From contig JANAVB010031417.1 in the NCBI GenBank assembly GCA_029216955.1, positions 23,689,917 to 23,753,916 on the forward strand: a stretch of 64,000 bases of DNA. The letters are read 5' to 3'. This DNA is from Iris pallida (lineage: Eukaryota > Streptophyta > Magnoliopsida > Asparagales > Iridaceae). The translations under genes and the position numbers were made by a program. The notes beneath the pieces are model-generated. The model was not told where the DNA came from. It saw only the letters and a program-made list of their open reading frames with translations, and ran no database searches. Positions within the stretch are counted from its first letter, which is position 1, and each line of letters starts with the position of its first letter. This document shows, in pieces, positions 36,943 to 47,800 of this stretch.

Positions 36943-37660
36943 ATGAGAATGATCATTCTCCGTTATGAAATAGACGGAGAATGTCATTCTCTGTTATGAA
37001 TTGGACGGAGAATGTCATTCTCCGTTTTAAATGGGACGAGAATGATCATTCTCCGTTTTAAATAGACGGAGAATGTCATTCTCCGTCATTCTCCGTGTTA
37101 AAATAGACGGAGAATGTCATTCTCCGTATTAAATAGACGCGAATGGTATTCTCCGTTTTGTATTAACACGGGGAATGGCATTCTCCCTTTATTTTGACCA
37201 AGAGAATGACATTCTCCGTCTCAATAAGGCAGAGAATACTCATTCTCTAGGTCAAAATACAAGGAGAATGTCATTCTCCGTTATAAAATAGACGGAGAAT
37301 GGCATTCTCCGTGTCAGTGAGACGGAGAATGTTCATTTCTCTAGGTTAATGCAAGAAGAAAGGTCATTCTCCGTCTATTTTATAACAGAGAATGACATTC
37401 TCCGTCTCATATTAGGCGGAGAATGCTCATTCTTTAGGTCAAAAACACAGAAAATGCCATTCTCCGTGTGTTTAAACACGGAGAATGCCATTCTCCGTCT
37501 CAAAATAGACGGAGAATGGCCATTTCTAGTTCAAATGACACAGAAAGGGCATCCTCCGTGTATTTTATAGACGGAGAATGATCATTTTCATTTGCCGCGT
37601 CAATATAACGGAGAATGTCATTCTCCGTTTTAAATGAGACGGAGAATGATCATTCTCCCT
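36943..37660. repeat. Palindrome block 5 in a passenger-gene intron
   Basis: Same GGAGAATG/CATTCTCC palindromes. Its right part (about 37318-37620) is nearly the same sequence as about 41307-41577 in block 7, including the odd linkers CTCTAGGTTAATGCAAGAAG and AGTTCAAATGACACAGAAAG. Confidence 0.88.
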
Positions 37661-37701
37661 TGTGAATTGTACAGAAATTGGTTCAAGTTTAGAATACTTA
37701 C

Positions 37702-38275
37702 GTTGGAGACATCCTTCTTTGGTATACGATGCTCCTGTATATTTGCTTCAGCTCATCGTCTGCAAGGTTCCAAAGTCTGAGCTTCGGACATTGCATCAGC
37801 ATTTTCTCCTCTTTAACAAGCTTTGCTGTTTGAGGAGATTCTTCCTCAAGTTCTTCAGGAGCTGACATCTCCTTTTTATTGTCTACCTTCTCGGAGCTGG
37901 AAGGAGCTTTTTTTTTCCCAGCAGGAGCTACTTTCTTTCTGGGACTGGAAGGATCTTTTTTTTCCGACCAGGACCTGCCTTCTTACTTGTTGTAGCATCG
38001 GATGTTTTTTTCTTTTGCAATGTAGTAAAATCATTCTCATCTGCAGCATTTGATTGTTTTTTAGTTCCAGCAGGTTCATTTGCTCTTGTGTAATGCTTTT
38101 GGGGAACTGCTTGAGTCTCCCCACTTTGCAATGCTTTAGCCATTGCTTCAAGGTTAACAATTGTATCATTCTTCTGTGTGATTTCGTCTTTCAACGATGC
38201 AACTTCCTCTAGAAGTTTGTTGTTATCATCATTGAGCTTTTCATTCTTTTTTGAGATCCTCTGTCATTTTCACTG
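37702..38275 (-). pseudogene. Passenger gene exon 3 (coiled coil and basic linker)
   Basis: Reads KKNEKLNDDNNKLLEEVASL, then a Lys/Pro/Ser-rich linker (GPGRKKK), then LRLWNLADDELKQIYRSIV before a donor GTAAGTATTC at 37701. Two shifts fall in runs of six to eight A residues (about 38250 and 37965), which could be sequencing errors. Confidence 0.5.
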
Positions 38276-38350
38276 ATATAAAAACAAACAACAACAAGAG
38301 GTATGATGTCAATATTATATAATCTTCTTTTTAAAAACAATGAAAAATAT

Positions 38351-38857
38351 TATTATCCGTTTACTTTAATCTGGAGAATAGTCATTCTCCGTGTCAAAAT
38401 AGACGGAGAATGGCAATCTCCGCATAAAAAATAGACGAAGAATGTCATTCTCCGTGTCAAAAGAGACGGAGAATATCATTCTCCGTGTCAAAATAGACGG
38501 AGAATGGCATTCTCCGTTTCCAAATAGACGGAGAATGTCATTCTCCGTGTCAATTTAGACGGAGAATGACATTCTCCGTCTAAATTGACACGGAGAATGG
38601 CATTCTACGTGTCAAAACAGACGGAGAATGTCATTTCTATGTCAAAATACAGAAAATATCATTCTCCGTGTTAAAATACTAGCGGAGAATGTCATTCTCC
38701 GTGTCAAAATAGACGGAGAATGTCATTCTAAGTGTGTTTTAATACGGAGAATGACATCTCCGTCTATTTTGACACGGAGAATGACATTTTATAGGTCAAA
38801 ACACACAGAAAACTTCATTCTCCGTGTACTTTGACACGGAGAATGGTCATTCTCCTT
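38351..38857. repeat. Palindrome block 6 in a passenger-gene intron
   Basis: About fifteen palindromes with the linker GTCAAAATAGA dominating. It lies wholly between the donor at 38908 and the acceptor near 38276. Confidence 0.88.
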
Positions 38858-38908
38858 GTTAGATACAGGTAATTACAGATTAAAATAGACAAAAATATAA
38901 AATCTTAC

Positions 38909-40300
38909 CTTTTAGAAGTAGCTCCTCAACACGTTGACGAAGCTTCTCATTATCAGCAGTAAGCTCAGACTTCTGCTTTCTTAGGGAGTCTAGTTCCGAC
39001 CCCTGTGCCTCCAGTTCTTCAACTCGCTCACGGAGTTTCTTATTATCATCAATAAGGAGCGATTTCTCGTTCCTTAAAGAGTCTAACTCCTTCTCCAAGC
39101 CATCAGCAACGAGCCCCACAGCACGTTGTTGGGCTACATCTGCCGCTAGTTGCTGGGCTCTTTTCTGGAGTTGCTCATTCTCAGCGATAAGCTGAGATTT
39201 CTCCTGCAAGACACGCAACATATCTACATTGTCAGCTGTAGAGGGTGCTGGTGCTTGAGCTTCAGTTTGTGGTTCTTCTTCATCAACAGAATTATCTCCA
39301 CCTTCTATACATTGCTGCTCTGCTGGGACTTCTTCAAGTTCATCAACATTCAATGCAACAAGATCCTTGAATATCAAATCCGAATCCATTTGAGCACCTT
39401 GATATTCATTTTTTAGGAATATCGAGATTCTATTCCCATCCCATGTATCGAATCTCAGAGATGCGACTGTTGGTTTGCACTTCCTCTCTATCAGTCGACT
39501 GTGCTCTGCAAACCAATACAAGAAGTATATCGTTCAACCTTCAATCTTCTTGTACGATATATCAACATCACCATCTTCAGATTTTGTGACAGCCCTCTTT
39601 ATGCTGTCCATGACGTACCCCAGTATAATCCGAGGCCAACAGATGCTTTTTATAACATCTGTGCTCTCCACCAGAGCGAAGAACTTGTATGGCAAGTTCG
39701 ACCCCCCCATTCTGGTGAAGAATGCTGTTTGGCACAAGTTGAATACTATTAACTTAGCCAATTCATCAGGACTTGCATTTTCGCCCCCCAGCAGCTCTAA
39801 TATCCTTTTCCTAACTTCTGCGTTTGAGACTTCAGCATTTTTGCCCTTGGAATTTTTCAGCAATCTTGTGAAGTGTTTTGTACACATGCTGAATGAGTCT
39901 GCTGGTGGGGGAGTCTTCTGCTTTTCAGTGATGATCTTCAAATACTTCTCATCAACTTCAGTGTCATCATTCATTGGCAGACCGAAAATGGTTGCCATCT
40001 CATCAGCAGTTGGTGCTACCTTGACACTGCTGCTCAATTGGAAATATCCAATTCCATCTTCTTCCAAATAAGTCCCCATCAAGTCCTCCAGACCTTGGGT
40101 GACTTTAGATAGTTCTGATTTTTTCACCTTAGTTCTGTAGAATACATCTACGAAGTTGTAGAATCCTACATTCTTCAAGCTTTCAACAACTGCTTCAGGC
40201 AAATGGCGAAACTTTTCCTTCACCTCATCCATGAGAGAGAGTATTGGGGTGAATGTTGCACGGAAAAGTCTTTCTTCTTTGTTCCTGACAGTTTTTTTTC
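38909..40300 (-). pseudogene. Passenger gene exon 2 (globular N-domain plus coiled coil)
   Basis: An acceptor after TTTTTTAG at 40301 leads into a frame that contains MDEVKEKFRHLPEAVVESL and FGLPMNDDTEVDEKY. This resembles the globular domain (DUF1985-like) that precedes Ulp1 domains in plant transposon proteins, although I cannot confirm the family. An in-frame TGA at 39534-39536 interrupts it; the same frame continues with LYWFAEHSRLIERK, so only one codon is lost. From about 39270 to 38909 the sequence is a long heptad-rich coiled coil (LRNEKSLLIDDNKKLRERV). A donor GTAAGATT at 38908 ends the exon. Confidence 0.6.
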
Positions 40301-40347
40301 CTAAAAAACAACAATTAGGTTTACGTCAACATTCTTCTTTATTATAA

Positions 40348-41580
40348 CAAGGAGAAAGCCATTCTCCGTCTAATATTAGACGGAGAATGAGCATTCTCCG
40401 TTTTGTATTCACATGGAGAATGCCATTCTCCGTGTCAAACTAGACGGAGAATATCATTCTCCGTCTATTTTAACACGGAGAATGGCATTCTCCGTTTTGT
40501 ATTAACACGGGGAATGGCATTCTCCGCGTGTTTTAAAACGGAGAATGCCATTCTCCGCGTTAGCAAGACGGAGAATGCTCATTCTCCGCTTCAGAAAGAC
40601 GGAGAATGCTCATTCTGTAGGTCAAAATACAAGGAGAATGGCATTCTCCCTTTATTTGTCTCGGAGAATGAGCATTCTCCGTCTCAGTAAGGCGGAGAAT
40701 GTGATTCTCCGTCTATTAGACGGATAATGCTCATTCTTTAGATCAAAATAAAGGGAGAATGCCATTCTCCGTATCAAAATAGACGGAGAATGTGATTCTC
40801 CGTTTTAAAATAGACGGAGAATCTCATTCTCCGTTTTGTATTAACACGGGGAATGACATTCTCCCTTTATTTTGACAAAGAGAATGACATTCTCCGTCTC
40901 AATAAGGCGGAGAATGCTCATTCTTTAGGTCAAAATACAAGGAGAATGCCATTCTCCGCGTGTTTTAATACGGAGAATGCCATTCTCCGTCTCATATTAG
41001 GCGGAGAATGCTCGTTCTTTAGATCAAAATAAAGGGAGAATGCCATTCTCCGTGTTAATACAAAACGGAGAATGACATTCTCCGTATTAAAATAGACGAC
41101 GAATGGCATTCTCCGTTTTGTATTAACACGGGAAATGGCATTCTCCCTTTATTTTGACCCAGAGAATGATATTCTCCGTCTCAATAAGGCGGAGAATGCT
41201 CATTCTTTAGGTCAAAATACAAGGAGAATGCCATTCTCCGTGTCGAAATAGACGGAGAATGCCATTCTCCGTTATAAAATAGACGGAGAATGGCATTCTC
41301 CGTGTCAGTAAGACGGAGAATGTTCATTTCTCTAGGTTAATGCAAGAAGAAAGGTCATTCTCCGTCTATTTTATAACGGAGAATGACATTCTCCGTCTCA
41401 TATTAGGCGGAGAATGCTCGTTCTTTATGTCAAAAACACAGAAAATACCATTCTCCGTCTCAAAATAGACGGAGAATGGCCATTTCTAGTTCAAATGACA
41501 CAGAAAGGGCATCCTCCGTGTATTTTATAGACGGAGAATGATCATTTTCATTTGCCGCGTCAATATAAACGGAGAATGAA
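40348..41580. repeat. Palindrome block 7 in the first passenger-gene intron
   Basis: The second-longest block, 1.2 kb, wholly inside the intron 41598-40301. Contains its own repeated sub-blocks (GTTTTGTATTAACACGGGGAA, CTCATATTAGGCGGAGAAT). Confidence 0.88.
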
Positions 41581-41598
41581 CATGTCTCAAAGTTTTAC

Positions 41599-41820
41599 CT
41601 TTTTTCTTCCCTTCTTCTTGATCTTCTTCTTCCTCCCCTGCTACTTCTTGTTCTTGTTGTTTTGTTCTTCTACTGCTTCTTGCACTTCTTTTTCTTTTGG
41701 AGCATTTCGTCTACGAGCAACCTTCTTAACTTTCATCCCTCCTTTCGTTTGCTTTCCAACAACTACTTTTTCTCCTTCTTCTCTAACTTGGTCTACATCC
41801 ATTGCTGATGATTGCGACAT
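41599..41820 (-). pseudogene. Passenger gene exon 1 (lysine-rich N-terminus)
   Basis: ATG at 41820-41818 opens MSQSSAMDVDQVREEGEKV then many K/R/E residues, as expected for a nuclear protein. A TAG appears in this frame near 41650, while the next frame continues EVAGEEEEDQEEGKKK to a donor GTAAAAC at 41598, so a one-base shift is likely. The plus-strand frame across it (41552-41863) is its shadow. Confidence 0.5.
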
Positions 41821-42153
41821 TGTGATGGAGATTCGCTGGCGATTTCTTGTAAGAAATTTCTAAGATTTTTGGAGGAGATGACCTAAAATCGCAAGCGAAC
41901 AGAGTATGGAAGAGGAGGGAGCGATAGAAACACTTTTTGAAGAGTCTCTTGGTTTTGTATCTTCTGGAATCGAACCGTTTTTCTGAAGAGTTGCTGGGTT
42001 TGTTGATATTCTTAATAAATTAGAAGGGCAAAAGGGTCATGCCGTGCCCTTTTATATATTTTTAAGTTAATGCTGGGCACGCGATGAAAGTTTATTTTGG
42101 GGTGGGTTTTTCATAAAACTTTTTAAATTTTTGGGTATTTCATAAATTTTCCC

Positions 42154-42162
42154 TTTTTAATA
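42154..42162. repeat. Right 9-bp target-site duplication of MULE-2
   Basis: TTTTTAATA, an exact match to 30690-30698. Confidence 0.8.
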
Positions 42163-42563
42163 ATTGATACAGAACATGTTTGAAAACTTTGCGTGCTTAA
42201 AATGTACGTACTAATTTGAATCTTTCAAAAGTATACAAGTATTTTACGATTCTGAAAGATACGAAAATATTTGCATATAATACGAGTTTTATTTGGGTGA
42301 TTGCTAACAAGGACCGAGACTTGAGGTTCACAATAAAAAGGGAGGGAAAAATGGTCCCCACCAGCTGTGATTTATAACGGTAGATCTTCTAGACGACAAG
42401 AAAAGGAAAGTTTTAAAAAATAAGGGGTGATGTACTGATTTTCCACAAGCACAAAATAAGAAAGAAGGAAGCAGAACTAAAATTATTCTCCCCATCATTA
42501 TATTTTCTTTCTCATCACTCTCAAATTAGTCTTTTTCTGCTCCTCTCGATCTCTTTCTAAGAA
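42163..42563 (+). promoter_or_regulatory. Putative promoter and 5' leader of XDH
   Basis: This is all the host DNA left between the MULE-2 right end and the XDH start codon. A TATA-like ATTATATTTT lies at about 42497-42506, followed by a CT-rich leader (CTTTCTCATCACTCTC, CTCCTCTCGATCTC) to the ATG at 42564, typical of plant leaders. Core positions are inferred by eye. Confidence 0.4.
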
Positions 42564-42705
42564 ATGGGTTCTCTAACGAAAGCCGATCAATCTATGGCGG
42601 CGGACGAGGTCGGCTGGTCCTCCGACGCCGTCGTCTACGTCAACGGCGTCCGCCGCCCGATCCCCGACGGACTCGCCCACCTCACCCTCCTCCAGTATCT
42701 CAGAG
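42564..42705 (+). CDS. XDH1: XDH exon 1
   Basis: Starts [20 protein letters not shown] and continues [14 protein letters not shown] and [11 protein letters not shown], the first strand of the plant-type ferredoxin fold. It ends in phase 1 at CAGAG|GTATAT. It is too short for ordinary frame-length cut-offs. The ATG follows a CT-rich leader, and no in-frame upstream ATG extends the homology. Confidence 0.9.
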
Positions 42706-44785
42706 GTATATATAGCTCATTTATTCGGTGATCTATATGTTTATTTTGGGCTGTTGATTGTAATCTCCACTAGTTTGTTAGTACACTTGTTTGATTTGTG
42801 GGTTTCTATTGCTAATGTCGACTAATTTGAAACTGTAGTTCGTTGAGTTATGTGGAATTTTTTGTATGGGGTCTATTTTTAATGGTGTTTGTATAATTGT
42901 TCGGCTCTATTTGTGCATAAATATGGATATAGATTAACAAATATGGGTAGTTAGGATCAAGGGTGGAGCCAGGAATTTAAATTCCCCCGGGCTAAGTCTA
43001 TTCCAGTTGGACATACACAGTAAAAAAAAAAATTTTACACCGGGCTACTAATGGATATACCTAGTTTTTTTTTTTTACCACGGGCTACAGCCCACTCTGG
43101 TCCTGCGCCAATGGTTAGGATATACCAAGGTTTTTTTTGAAAGAATTCAGTGTAGGAAATGATGGGTATCCATATCTGTATTACATAGCTAACTAGCAAG
43201 GTTCTAAACGGCGGTAGACTAGTGCACGGCGGAGAGGGTCCACCTGCCGCCTAGGCCGCATAAGCCTAGGCGCTTGATACATTTTGGACATTTTACTGTT
43301 TTACCACTCTTTTTGTGCATATACATATTTTAAGGGGGTGTTTTTTTTCCCTCCACTTTAAGTAATTTTCACTTATTAGCCAAATTCATAAGTAATTTTT
43401 TTTTCACTTATTGGATTCTTTAAGTACTTATTGCACCCGAAAAGTCTATTATGTCCCTGTACAAACTTAAAAATTTCTTCTCTTGTCCAAATTCCTATAT
43501 ATAACCTGATCATCCCTTCCTCTCCTCTTTCCCTTCCTAACAACCAAGAATTCCCTCTCTTTCTCGAAACCCTAACTTCGAATTATGGAGCACATTATAT
43601 GTGTATTTGTGTTGAACTAAATATTTTGGTATTTGTACTACAATAGTTTGGCCGTATATTTTGGATTGTCATATATTATCCATGTTTTATATGAGAGGTC
43701 ATAATGGTAAAATAGCACTTATAAGTGCCAAAAAGAGCAAAATCACATAAAAATGAAAAATACTTACAAGTGGAAAAAAGAACAAGTTTTATAAGTATAC
43801 TTATAAGTGAAATGAAGTATGTGACACTGATAAGTGACCCTCGGTGAAAAAAAAACCTCCCTAATGGTGTGTTATGCATAACTATGTTGTAGAACAAAAT
43901 TTATGAAGTTTCAGCCTTGTAAAAGTGAACCATGGTCCATAATGCTTGCAAAACTATTTTGCCAAAACATGTAGTCAGGTAGGCGTCCGCCTCACCTCTG
44001 CTTATGTCGCCAAACCTCCATTAGCCGCCTACTCCACTGCCAACGACAAAAGCGGTGTGGAGAGCAGCCGCCTAGCGCCTAGGCGGCCGCCTTGACCGCC
44101 ATTTAGAACACTGCTAACTAGAATACCAACGTGTCCCAAATAATGAAAGTTAAATTGGTAAGGGTATCTATGGACTAAATGTCATATTGCCTCGAAAGTA
44201 AATACTAAATAGTATTCTATGACTTCTCCTTATATGTTTTCTATCACATTCTTGATCTCATTGGTGATGTTAATTTATTTGCTGTTTCTTTCTTGTGCCA
44301 TCCTTATCTAGTTCATCACTTTGCACATATATCGTGAATATTCTTCATATCATAGCAAAATATGTTCATAAGAACCATGTTCCTACTACCAAACTGTAGT
44401 TTATATGCTTCTTGAAAAATTCTGATCTTGGCTATTGTATGGGCATTTAGATCTAGGACTAACAGGAACAAAGCTTGGTTGTGGTGAAGGAGGTTGTGGA
44501 GCTTGCACAGTGATGGTTTCTGAATATGATCAGTATACAAAAAAAACAACGTGAGTCTCTATGCTTAACAAGTTGAATTCAACATTTTGATCAATTTAAC
44601 TATCTAGAGACTTATTACTTGGTTTGGTTTAGTTTTGTGCAACTGCAAGTGCACAAATATTCTTTTCAAACCAGAATTGGTAAGTCAATGACTACCTATT
44701 AATTCCTTGATTTATTCCCTTTCTAAAATAGCATCAAGAAACCATTTAATTTTTTTTCTTCTTATATATATATATATATATAATA

Positions 44786-44816
<31 letters not shown>

Positions 44817-47800
44817 AGAAAAAAAAAAAATCTAACACTATTCTCCTGTAGTTGGCACCTCCTTCTGTTGGTCTACACATTTATCTAGCCTTGAGTAGTA
44901 TGTTACATGTGTAGGACTCATTTGCACCCTTGACAAAGCTATTAGATAATGTGCACATTGGGTGTCTGAACATTTATTACATGCAACCCTATTTACATAG
45001 TTTATTATGTCTTAAGTAACCTGCAATATATTTATTTAGGTTTTGGCATGCAACCCTATTTTATCCCCATGAAACTTATTTGTTCTTAATCTTTTAAAAA
45101 AAATGTCATTTTGTATGGTATATTATGTGCTGAAGAATATTTGGTCATTATGTAACAGACTTGCCTATGTTATGTTAAAATGTGTAGTGTCCCGTCCCGC
45201 TCAGTCAATCGGAGGAATCGGAACGCCGACGGCATTCGGACATGGCCTTGCAACGGTAACTCGAAAGCCCGCTCGGTCGAGGCGACTCCTCGCTCAGGCG
45301 GGATAGTTTCGGTGAACTCGCCTCATCTTAGCCTTCACATAATAAATCGCATGTTTTCAACTTGCACAAGTAGGCTTGATAATAAAAGAGACGAATCCCA
45401 TATATAAAGGAATAAACCCGACGGGTTGAATTGAGTTAGAATATGGAAAGGTCCAACGGTCGGCTTAGAGTTGGTACACGACGTGCTTTGAAAATGACAC
45501 TCGGTCCTTCGTCCCGTGGCTTGGGAGAAGGAAAAGTTGGTCTTCGCCACAAACTAAGAGTTAGCCTAAGTCATAGGCGTCGCCCGCATAAACGCTTCAT
45601 AAAGCATGCACGATCCCATCGTCCAAGGCTTGACGCAGTCCTTGCTCGTCAAGTTGTTGCACGATTAAGTTAGGCTGAGTTATGATAGGCTATCGAAGTC
45701 TTTTCTAAGCACTGTCCCATGTTTTCTGTGGTTGTCGATATTACTTGGTTTCACGATCGTAAGGCCCATTGCATAGGTATGTCTTGGGCGGTAGTGTCAC
45801 CCAGAACACCAATTGGCGTAAGGCGGCCAACGGGAACCGTTTCGATGGTAGACATAATAGCTGTTGCTGGATGACCGCACGGGTTAGATGGGGACTTGCA
45901 GCGGAGCTCGCTACTCGCGCTGGCAAGGGACGTCCGTCTAACAAAAGCTATTGAGTCCATGAGAGCACTGGGTGCTAGTGACTAAGTTTCATATAGATGA
46001 GTCGGCATGGCGGCGATCCACGTGTATGCCTTTGGATTGAGTCGAGTATTGTGTGCACTATATCAATGAGTCGAGTCGAATGCGTGCACGATCGGAAGAC
46101 AATGTTTGGGCCTAAGATTTGGCTGTAACGTAGACACCGTGCTTCGGCATGAGATGTAGCGTCAAGTCTTAAGTTGTCGGCATATAAGTTGCATAAGTTG
46201 GATTTGAGTCATCTTGAGTTTAAGTCAAGAAACGCCGCAAAGCAAAGTCGGTCGAGTGACACTTAGTCCACAAGTCTTGATTTGGGTCAGTTGGTGATTA
46301 AAGTAGCAAGGACCGCGAGGCGGCAATATGGTTAAGTCACACTAAGTTTGCGAGGCACACAATGGACTTGTAGTACGGTCACGTGAAAATTGGGTACTAT
46401 CGTGTAGTCGCGTCTCTGATTTTGTGCCGAAAGGCAAGCACGACATGATAGGTTAACGTTGTCGGTATGAGAAGGGTCTGGAGGCAAAGTATGAGTCGAC
46501 GTTGTTGTTGCAAGCACAATGACGGTCTAGAGACACTAAATAGGCCGAGAGTCTGTCCTAAAACTTATCCTAAGACAAGACTAGGAAGACAATTGAAAAG
46601 AAGGGACTATGTTGTATAAAGTAAATTAACGTGTTGGTTTTGTATGGGTGGGCGAGAAGCTCATTCTACCAGTACAGTTGAGTACTGACACCCACATAGT
46701 ATTTATGTGCAGGAACAGGTAGAAGCTCGTGGCGCGGAGCTCGCTTGGATTCGTCGAGGCACGAAATTCTTGGCAATTCGAAGCGTGCGTCCGCATGGAG
46801 TCTGGACTTATACGGGACATAATGTATGGACATCGCCTATCTAAAGCTTCCGTCGGCCTACTCAAGACATGTATTGAGAGATGAGAGAGGGAGCTGAGTG
46901 ACTTGTAATGTGAGAAGAGTGAGCTTGAGTGATTGTAATATTGGCCTCGTCTCCTTTGTAATCTTTGTTTCAATATCAATAAAGAGTATTTTGAATGACT
47001 TGTATTTTGCTTTAAATTTTTGCTGCTATTATTCAATGTCTCTGCTTGGGACTTCTGTGCGACGACCCCGTCGCAGCCGCTGTAATCGGCGTTATGGAAC
47101 CCGCCTTGCATGAGCGCAATCTAGGCTCGTGCGACATCGCGCCTTAGCGAGGACGATCGCTCTACAGGAGCGGGGCGTGACATAGTGGTATCAGAGCACG
47201 ACTTTACGTCCTTGGACTTCGATTGAATTCTTTAACTCAATGTCATTTAAGCAAACTCTGAAGTGTTGCTTCCGCAAAGTTGATATCGTTGGTGCGCTCT
47301 CTCTCAAATGTCCCACGGAATGTCCATACAATAAGTCTATGTAATTTGCAAACGTAGGAGAACAGTTTTTGACAAAACAAAAGATGGTTCGCGTAAGCAC
47401 GGTTGGCTAAGTCGGACTGGACATATACACCAAAATTGGGTCGACCTTAGCAAAAGTCGAGTGCGAAAATTGAATAGTGTCGGACGAGAATGAGTTAGAC
47501 TTGATTGAGTAAATGGGATGATTATCAATAGGGATGCTATCGAACGATGATGTTATCATTGATGCGATATAGATGAGCGTGCTTGAAATTCGAGGAATGT
47601 TTCGAACGGAAAATTTGAAGAAGTCGATTTTGATTCGAATGATAGTTTTGAGGATTTGTCGAATGACTTCATCCCTGAGTGGTGTATACGATAGCTTCAG
47701 GATGTCGATCGATTGAGGATGCGAGGTGTCGATGAGTCTATCAGCAAGCGTCGCGTGTATGCAAAGCCGTAGATTGAGTATCGTTGAATAAGTTGTAGTC

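Larger units (their letters stand above)
35987..41820 (-). pseudogene. MULE-2 passenger gene, multi-exon, Ulp1-protease-like C-terminus, broken
   Basis: Predicted exons on the minus strand: 41820-41599 (Lys-rich start MSQSSAMDVDQVREEG), 40300-38909 (globular region, then coiled coil), about 38275-37702 (coiled coil, basic linker), 36871-36622, and about 36520-35987. The last exon has HYTLLAFNFSSYVWTHYNSLR, like the His and Asp blocks of C48 (Ulp1) peptidases, then YYIEKLSR and a KRRLNLAKALL tail. The usual Asp reads N, and I find no catalytic Cys, so peptidase activity is unlikely. Stops at 39534-39536 and about 36737, and frameshifts mostly in A-runs (about 38250, 37965, 36490, 36390), break it. 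Every intron between the larger exons is filled by a palindrome block. The Ulp1 assignment is by eye and moderate. Confidence 0.6.
30699..42153 (+). mobile_element. MULE-2: large Mutator-like element with transposase and a passenger gene
   Basis: The 11.45-kb element starts CTGGAAATTG and ends AATTTTCCC (read inward from the right: GGGAAAATT). It is flanked by a perfect 9-bp duplication, TTTTTAATA (30690-30698 and 42154-42162). The termini are only weakly inverted-repeat. It encodes a MuDR-type transposase on the + strand (31673-34236) and a convergent multi-exon gene on the minus strand (41820 to 35987), both broken by frameshifts or stops. Six blocks of GGAGAATG palindromes occupy its introns and central spacer. 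It is the probable autonomous relative of MULE-1. The transposase-plus-Ulp1-like arrangement is known from Kaonashi-type MULEs; placing it in that group is inference. Confidence 0.85.
42706..44450 (+). other. XDH intron 1
   Basis: 1745 bp. Holds a transposon scrap (about 42965-43112, with TGGAGCCAGGAATTT and CACGGGCTACAGCCCAC), the hAT element and its nested MITE. About 0.8 kb is ordinary intron. Confidence 0.75.

Noticed and set aside
39475..40071. 198-codon plus-strand frame
   Set aside because: Shadow of the minus-strand passenger-gene exon 40300-38909, which has the better coding character and splice sites.
29251..41580. CRISPR-like appearance of the short palindromic repeats
   Set aside because: The linkers are not unique spacers but a small recurring set, repeats are degenerate, there are no cas genes, and the DNA is plant nuclear.
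41552..41863. Plus-strand F/S/L-rich frame
   Set aside because: It is antisense to the lysine-rich first exon of the MULE-2 passenger gene, which has a start codon and donor site on the minus strand.
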